Source: Rhizobium ruizarguesonis (GTDB taxonomy: Bacteria; Pseudomonadota; Alphaproteobacteria; Rhizobiales; Rhizobiaceae). Taken from it: a DNA stretch of 64,000 bases. Location: the NCBI RefSeq assembly GCF_012349115.1, contig NZ_PQIG01000122.1, positions 1 to 64,000 of the forward strand, written 5' to 3'. Under the pieces are notes generated by a model. That model worked only from the letters and a program-made list of their open reading frames with translations. It searched no databases and had not been told where the DNA came from. Both the position numbers and the translations under genes were made by a program. This document shows positions 59,278 to 64,000 of the stretch, piece after piece. Numbering within the stretch: the stretch's first letter is position 1; each line of letters starts with the position of its first letter.

Positions 59278-59534
59278 GAGGATCGGGGTACCGTTCTGAT
59301 CTGCGCGGCTCACATGTTTGCAGACGCGCATTGCTTTTGCAACGCGACGCCGTCGCCAGAACCGGGGACTGCCTGAGGCACGGACGCCGCGAGGTGATGC
59401 CCGGCATCAGCTCTGTCTTTTCTTCAGCAGCCTGCGCCGGCTCCATAACCGTTGCTTATTGCTCCAGAGATAATCGGTCTTAGGCAAGGGGTTTAACCTT
59501 CGCTACTGTCTCGATCAACAACAAGGGAACGACA

Positions 59535-60338
59535 ATGCCATTCTCCGACTACAAGACCGCACTGGTGACCGGCGCATCCTCCGGTATCGGCGCAGCCGTG
59601 GTGGAGCGGTTCCGCCGGGAGAACATCGAGGTCCATGCGGTTGCCCGTAGCGCCGAAGCGTTGCAGCAGCTGGCCGCGCGAACGGGCTGCATCGCCCACG
59701 TCATCGATGTGACCGACCGTCAGGCAATGGCCGAGCTCACCCGTCGAGTGGAGTTCGATATTCTCGTCAACAATGCCGGCGTCGACCGGCCGAAGAAATT
59801 CCTGGAAGCCGACGAGGGCGATATCGATCTCCTCGTCGACGTCAATCTCCGAGCGGTCCTGCACATCTGCCGCATGGTCGTGCCCGGCATGGTGGCGCGC
59901 GACCGCGGACATATCATCAATATCTCATCGATCGCCGGCGCCTACAATTTCGGCGGAAATTCATCCTATCACGCCACCAAGGCCGGGGTGAGCATGCTGT
60001 CCAACCAGCTGCGCATCGACGCTTTCGGCAAGCGGGTACGGGTCACGGAAATCTGCCCCGGCCGGGTCGCCACTGACATTTTCAATCATGTCCACGGCGA
60101 TGACCCCAGCATCCGCGAACGGTTCATCGACGGTTTCGAACTGCCGCAGGCGGCCGATATCGCCGACGCGATTGCCTTCGCCATAGCAGCCCCCGTCGCG
60201 GTCAATATCGGACATATGGAGATTACGCCGACGCTGCAGGTCATGGGCGGCCTGCAGACGGCAAAGCCCCAACCTACGGCGAAGCCGGATCAATCCGCTG
60301 CGGCGAAGACGGATCAATCCGGGGAGCCAAACCCGTGA
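59535..60338 (+). CDS. Short-chain dehydrogenase/reductase
   Basis: A 267-residue SDR behind AAGGGAACGAC: TGASSGIGAAVVERF, ILVNNAGVD, ISSIAGAYNFGGNSSYHATK (Ser, Tyr, Lys triad) and VRVTEICPGRVATDIF. The last 25 residues are an extra tail with repeated TAKPxxDQS-like units that SDRs normally lack. The stop overlaps the following permease start (GTGAGC within ...CCGTGA), so it is the first gene of the ABC transporter operon. Confidence 0.88.
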   Translation: MPFSDYKTALVTGASSGIGAAVVERFRRENIEVHAVARSAEALQQLAARTGCIAHVIDVTDRQAMAELTRRVEFDILVNNAGVDRPKKFLEADEGDIDLLVDVNLRAVLHICRMVVPGMVARDRGHIINISSIAGAYNFGGNSSYHATKAGVSMLSNQLRIDAFGKRVRVTEICPGRVATDIFNHVHGDDPSIRERFIDGFELPQAADIADAIAFAIAAPVAVNIGHMEITPTLQVMGGLQTAKPQPTAKPDQSAAAKTDQSGEPNP

Positions 60339-61042
60339 GCGGTTTCGACCTTTCGGCAATCCTCGGAAATCCGGAATATACCGCCATGCTGCTGCATGGC
60401 ATCGAGATGACATTCATCATCTATGCCGGCTCCTGGACTATGGCGATGGCGCTGGCACTTGTGCTGCTGGCTTTGCGTTTGTCGCCCTTTCGCTTCGGCG
60501 ATCCGTTAGTCGCCGCTTACGTCTCCTACCACCGGAACGTCCCCACCCTGGTTCAGCTGATGCTGTGGTACTTCGGGATTTTCACCCTGATGCCAAGCGG
60601 AGTAGCCGAATGGCTGGCCGTCCATAATGCCGAGGCCATCTTCGCGGTGATCGGGCTCGGGCTCTGCCAGGCGGCCTATTTCAGCGAAGATCTTCGCTCG
60701 GGCGTGCGCTCGGTTAGCCCGGGCCAAATGCAGGCAGCCCGCGCGCTTGGCCACGGCTATGTCTCGGCGATGCGTTTCGTCATCATGCCGCAAGGCGTGC
60801 GCAACGCCCTGCCGCCGCTCATCAATCACAGCGTTTCCCTGTTCAAGAACAGCAGTCTCGCCGTCGTCATCGGAGCCTCGGAACTGACGCATGCCGTCAA
60901 GGAAATCGAGAACCTCAGCTTCCGGACCTTCGAGATCTACCTGATCGGCACGGTTCTCTACCTCTTCTTCTCGCTCGTGATCATGAGCATCGGCGCCTAT
61001 CTTTCGATGCGCACGGATCCTGCCAGGAGTGCGCGGGCATGA
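60335..61042 (+). CDS. Polar amino-acid ABC transporter permease
   Basis: A 235-residue His/Glu/Gln/Arg-type permease with a first membrane segment after TAMLLHGIEMTFIIYAGSWT. Other features are YVSYHRNVPTLVQLMLWYFG and the EAA loop QMQAARALGHGYVSAMRFVI then MPQGVRNALPP. The GTG start overlaps the SDR stop. It pairs with the next permease. Confidence 0.92.
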   Translation: MSGFDLSAILGNPEYTAMLLHGIEMTFIIYAGSWTMAMALALVLLALRLSPFRFGDPLVAAYVSYHRNVPTLVQLMLWYFGIFTLMPSGVAEWLAVHNAEAIFAVIGLGLCQAAYFSEDLRSGVRSVSPGQMQAARALGHGYVSAMRFVIMPQGVRNALPPLINHSVSLFKNSSLAVVIGASELTHAVKEIENLSFRTFEIYLIGTVLYLFFSLVIMSIGAYLSMRTDPARSARA

Positions 61043-61797
61043 TCCACGACATGATCGCCATCGTCCAAGACTACTGGCTGCTGCTGCTGATCGGCCAATA
61101 TCCGAACGGGCCGCTTGGCGGGCTCGCCAACACGCTGATCCTTTCAGCGCTCAGCATCGCTCTCGCTTTTCCGGTCAGCATCCTCTTCGCACTGGCGCGG
61201 CTCTCCAGGTCGCCGCTGCTGCGCTGGCCGGTCACGGCGCTCGTCTATTTCACCAGGGGCGTGCCGCTCTTGATGCTCATCCTGTGGAGCTATTTCCTCG
61301 TTCCGCTGCTGACCGGCGCCGATGTGCCGAGCTTTGTCACGATGCTGACGACGCTCGTGGTCTATCAAAGCGCGTTCCTGAGCGAAGTCGTGCGTGCCGG
61401 CATCGTTGCGCTCGGACCGGGCCAGATGGACGCGGGGCGTGCGCTTGGCCACAGCTATATCGGTGCGATGCGCTTCATCATCCTGCCGCAGGCACTCTAC
61501 AACATGATCCCGAGCATCATCTCCACCTTCGTCTCGACGATCAAGGACACGACGCTCGGCTACGTGATCAACGTGCCGGACCTGACCTTTGCCGCAAGCC
61601 AGGTCAACAACCAGCTCCTGACGCAGCCTTTCCAGGTCTTCCTCATCCTCGCGATCGTCTACTTCGCCATCTGCTGGACGCTCACCTACTTCGCAAATCG
61701 CCTCGAGCGGAGCATCACGCGACGGCGTGCGGGACTTTCCAACCTTCCTGCCGCTGCCTTGGTCGCGCCATCGAAAATCATATCGGAGCAGCTATGA
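61039..61797 (+). CDS. Polar amino-acid ABC transporter permease
   Basis: A 252-residue permease of the same family: GGLANTLILSALSIALAFPV, FTRGVPLLMLILWSYF, the EAA loop QMDAGRALGHSYIGAMRFII and LPQALYNMIPS. It overlaps the first permease and the ATPase genes by four bases each (ATGA). Confidence 0.92.
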   Translation: MIHDMIAIVQDYWLLLLIGQYPNGPLGGLANTLILSALSIALAFPVSILFALARLSRSPLLRWPVTALVYFTRGVPLLMLILWSYFLVPLLTGADVPSFVTMLTTLVVYQSAFLSEVVRAGIVALGPGQMDAGRALGHSYIGAMRFIILPQALYNMIPSIISTFVSTIKDTTLGYVINVPDLTFAASQVNNQLLTQPFQVFLILAIVYFAICWTLTYFANRLERSITRRRAGLSNLPAAALVAPSKIISEQL

Positions 61798-62558
61798 CCA
61801 TGTCAGTTTCAGCACAGGAATTGCAGACGATCCGGCTTTCGCAGGTCTGCAAGAGCTACGGCGACTATCCGGTCCTGAAGGACATCGATGCGCAGGTCTC
61901 GCGAGGCGAGGTCGTGGTCATCTGCGGACCGTCCGGTTCAGGAAAATCGACGCTGATCCGCACGATCAATCGCCTTGAGGAGATCAACAGCGGATCGATC
62001 ACGCTCGACGGGCAAAACATTCACGCCGCCATGCGGGCAAAAGAACTCAATGCGCTGCGCAGCCGGATCGGCTTCGTATTCCAGAACTTCAACCTGTTTC
62101 CGCACCTTTCGGTGGTCGAAAACGTGTCGATGTCGCCGATCCGGGTGAAAGGCGTGGCGCCGGATGTTGCCGAGGACAAGGCCCTCAAGCTTCTCGATCG
62201 GGTTGGTCTCGCCGACAAGGCGCGGGCCTATCCCGGTCAACTCTCGGGCGGCCAGCAGCAGCGGGTGGCAATCGCCCGCGCCCTTGCCATGGAACCGCCG
62301 GTGATGCTGTTCGACGAGCCGACCAGCGCGCTCGATCCTGAAATGGTCGGCGAAGTGCTGGCCGTCATGAAGAGCCTGGCGTCGGAAGGCATGACCATGC
62401 TCTGCGTCACCCACGAAATGGGTTTCGCGCGCGACGTCGCGGATCGGGTCTGGTTCATCGATGCCGGCCAGATCCTCGAAATGGCGACCCCCGAGGAATT
62501 CTTCAACAATCCGAGCCATCCCCGTGCGCAGCGTTTCCTCGCTGATCTCAGGCATTGA
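61794..62558 (+). CDS. Polar amino-acid ABC transporter ATP-binding protein
   Basis: A 254-residue GlnQ-type ATPase: Walker A GPSGSGKST, Q-loop VFQNFNLFPHLSVVENV, signature QLSGGQQQRVAIARALAME, Walker B VMLFDEPTSALDPEMV, and switch VTHEMGFA. Start is the ATG at 61794 overlapping the permease stop; the frame is open upstream, but that part overlaps the permease genes and is not coding. Confidence 0.95.
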   Translation: MTMSVSAQELQTIRLSQVCKSYGDYPVLKDIDAQVSRGEVVVICGPSGSGKSTLIRTINRLEEINSGSITLDGQNIHAAMRAKELNALRSRIGFVFQNFNLFPHLSVVENVSMSPIRVKGVAPDVAEDKALKLLDRVGLADKARAYPGQLSGGQQQRVAIARALAMEPPVMLFDEPTSALDPEMVGEVLAVMKSLASEGMTMLCVTHEMGFARDVADRVWFIDAGQILEMATPEEFFNNPSHPRAQRFLADLRH

Positions 62559-62589
62559 TACCAACCACCAAAAACAAAGGAGAACAGCA

Positions 62590-63426
62590 ATGAACTGGAA
62601 ATGCCTAACCCTCACCGTCGCATTTGCCGGCATGGCGGCCGCCGTGCCCGCAAAAGCCGATCAGCTCGACAACATCATCTCAGCGAAAACCCTGCGTTGC
62701 GCGACTTTCGCTGACGTTCCTCCCTTTGCCTCGCCCGATCCGAAGACCCGCGAAATGGCCGGTTTCGACGTCGATCTCTGCGGCGCCATCGCCAAGGAAC
62801 TGGGCGTCAAGGCTGAAATCAAGCCGGTTTCGGTCGAGGCCCGCGTGCCCGAGGTCAAGCTCGGCCGCGTCGACATCACCGTTGCCAACCTTGCCTATAC
62901 TCTGAGCCGCGCCGAGCAGATCCAGTTCAGCGATCCCTATTATCTCGCCAAGGAAATGCTGATCGTGCCGGCGGATGATGCCGGCAAGAAGAAGGCCGAT
63001 TATGCGGGCCAGCGCATCGCTTCGACCAAAGGTTCGACCTCCGAGATGTCGATCAAGCTCAACAAATCCGACCCACTGACCTTCCAGGATACCGCCTCGG
63101 CCTATCTCGCCGTCCAGCAGGGCAAGGCGCGCGGCATGGTGGCCAACACCATGACGACGACCAAGTTCGTCAATGAATCGAAGAGCAAGGGCAAGGAAAT
63201 GCGGATGATCGAGGAGCCGATGCTGTACCAGCCGATCGGCATCGGCATGGCCAAGGATCAGCCGGCGCTGACCGCCAAGATCAATGAGATCCTTCGCAAG
63301 CTCGACACATCGGGCGAGATCAACAACATCTGGGACAAGTGGCTCGGCCCGAATACCGAATACAAGATGACGCGCACCGACAAGGTCGTATCGCTCTCGG
63401 AACTGAAGTTCGACCCGATCCCTTAA
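62590..63426 (+). CDS. Amino-acid ABC transporter periplasmic binding protein
   Basis: A 278-residue family-3 solute-binding protein with signal peptide LTLTVAFAGMAAAVPAKAD. The mature part has TLRCATFADVPPFASPD, the signature REMAGFDVDLCGAIAKELGV, VDITVANLAYTLSRAEQIQF and the C-terminal EINNIWDKWLGPNTEYKM. AAGGAG site. It delivers the ligand, probably an amino acid or derivative such as pyroglutamate or a dicarboxylic amino acid, to the permeases. Confidence 0.93.
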   Translation: MNWKCLTLTVAFAGMAAAVPAKADQLDNIISAKTLRCATFADVPPFASPDPKTREMAGFDVDLCGAIAKELGVKAEIKPVSVEARVPEVKLGRVDITVANLAYTLSRAEQIQFSDPYYLAKEMLIVPADDAGKKKADYAGQRIASTKGSTSEMSIKLNKSDPLTFQDTASAYLAVQQGKARGMVANTMTTTKFVNESKSKGKEMRMIEEPMLYQPIGIGMAKDQPALTAKINEILRKLDTSGEINNIWDKWLGPNTEYKMTRTDKVVSLSELKFDPIP

Positions 63427-63466
63427 GACCTCGGCGTCTTCCAATGACGATATCCAAACGAAATCA

Positions 63467-63489
63467 GACGGCGGGACACGCCCGCCGTC
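63467..63489. terminator. Hairpin after the binding-protein gene
   Basis: A perfect 9-bp stem GACGGCGGG/CCCGCCGTC with a 5-base loop. There is no T run, so it probably protects the upstream mRNA or causes only partial termination before the RraA-like gene. Confidence 0.55.
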
Positions 63490-63510
63490 GGCCAAAAATG
63501 GGAGGTATCC

Positions 63511-64000
63511 GTGATCCATATTAAAGATATTGCCGAACGGCCAAGCAAAGCCGATATCGACGCCGTTTCCAAATTTTCGCCCGCGACGATCCACGAAGCC
63601 CAAGGGCGCCGCGGAGCCCTTTCCTCCCGCCTCAAGCCCGTCGACTACCGCATGAAACTGTGCGGTCCGGCCTTCACGGTGAAATGCGCGCCGCGTGACA
63701 ACATCATGCTGCAACTCGCCATCAACTACGCAAAGCCGGGCGATATCATCGTCGTATCGGCGGGCGAATACGAAGAGGCCGGATCCTTCGGCGATGTGCT
63801 TGCCAATGCCTGCCTTGCAAAGGGCATCGGCGGTCTCGTGACCGACACCGGCGTGCGCGACACGCTTCAACTGAGAGAACTCGGTTTCCCGGTCTTCTCG
63901 CTCAGCGTCTGCATCAAGGGGACGGTGAAGGAAACCATTGCGGCGGTGAACGACACGATCATCGTCGGCGGCGAAATCATCCATCCCGGCGACATCATCG
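63511..64000 (+). CDS. RraA-family aldolase/decarboxylase, 3' end outside window
   Basis: The first 163 codons of a gene starting with GTG at 63511 behind GGGAGGT. IHIKDIAERPSKADIDAVSK, then FSPATIHEAQGRRGALSSRL, MKLCGPAFTVKCAPRDNIML and KPGDIIVVSAGEYEEAGSFG are followed by GLVTDTGVRD, which carries the metal and substrate residues of the RraA/HMG-CHA aldolase fold. Enzymes of this type cleave 4-carboxy-4-hydroxy-2-oxoadipate or decarboxylate oxaloacetate. As the continuation of the amino-acid transporter operon it is probably catabolic and not the RNase E inhibitor. Confidence 0.88.
   Translation, partial: MIHIKDIAERPSKADIDAVSKFSPATIHEAQGRRGALSSRLKPVDYRMKLCGPAFTVKCAPRDNIMLQLAINYAKPGDIIVVSAGEYEEAGSFGDVLANACLAKGIGGLVTDTGVRDTLQLRELGFPVFSLSVCIKGTVKETIAAVNDTIIVGGEIIHPGDII

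Noticed and set aside
61029..61793. Upstream extension of the amino-acid transporter ATPase frame
   Set aside because: It overlaps the two permease genes and is arginine-, histidine- and alanine-rich; the true start is the ATG at 61794.
1..64000. CRISPR array or tRNA/rRNA genes
   Set aside because: I saw no regularly spaced identical repeats with unique spacers, no cas-like genes, and no cloverleaf or rRNA-like segments on reading both strands.

Overview
The window is a GC-rich stretch of a large rhizobial plasmid, most likely from the Rhizobium leguminosarum/etli group. The decisive evidence is a complete repABC replication-partition locus on the minus strand (about 4.4-8.3 kb). It has the antisense RNA gene between repB and repC and two copies of a 16-bp centromere-like palindrome. 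Supporting evidence is a RapA-type two-domain adhesin, a DUF1612/HTH protein of the kind found beside repABC loci, and two copies of a rhizobial-type intergenic repeat. I worked from the sequence alone, so family assignments rest on motif recognition, not database searches.

Layout. 0-4.3 kb is a worn accessory zone: an adenine methyltransferase open to the window edge, a DUF1612/HTH protein, an intact antitoxin beside a dead PIN toxin, and a frameshifted tyrosine recombinase. 4.4-9.1 kb is repC, repB, repA and a gene-poor upstream region. 9.1-12.3 kb holds small proteins, an IS66 remnant, an unusual ROK protein whose two lobes appear in swapped order, and trehalose-phosphatase. 12.5-18.4 kb is an AraC-linked sugar or polyol ABC transport operon with two dehydrogenases, one ribitol-dehydrogenase-like. 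18.6-24.2 kb has a VOC protein, a tautomerase/TetR pair, a histidine kinase broken by an AT-rich insert carrying an ATPase-nuclease, and a LuxR regulator. 24.6-30.0 kb carries transketolase, the RapA-like adhesin, ribosomal protein S21, an AlkB-like dioxygenase and a PNPOx-like protein. 30.0-34.4 kb has regulators, an aldo-keto reductase and PPK2.

34.7-42.9 kb is a LacI-controlled operon for uptake and oxidation of a sugar or glycoside: TIM-barrel isomerase, binding protein, two permeases, ATPase and GMC dehydrogenase, with two operator-like palindromes between it and lacI. 43.1-47.4 kb has an adenylate cyclase-TPR protein followed by a three-gene unit: a leaderless thermolysin-like metalloprotease, a protein with an SRSGG-repeat tail, and a low-GC small protein. 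I could not assign this unit to any known system. 47.8-51.8 kb has a MarR regulator, SDR, NTF2-like and NmrA-like proteins, and a mobile-mystery A/B (HTH/Fic) pair.

52.3-64 kb is a catabolic region. Biotin carboxyl carrier, biotin carboxylase, a second carrier-like protein lacking the biotin lysine, PxpB, PxpC and PxpA form a tight cluster that resembles a split urea-carboxylase-type enzyme joined to 5-oxoprolinase parts. It is followed by an aminotransferase, a divergent LysR regulator, an SDR, a complete polar amino-acid ABC transporter and the start of an RraA-family aldolase/decarboxylase gene.

The most unusual items are the apparently circularly permuted ROK protein, the metalloprotease trio, the carboxylase-5-oxoprolinase cluster with its biotin-less carrier, and the ATPase-nuclease insertion.
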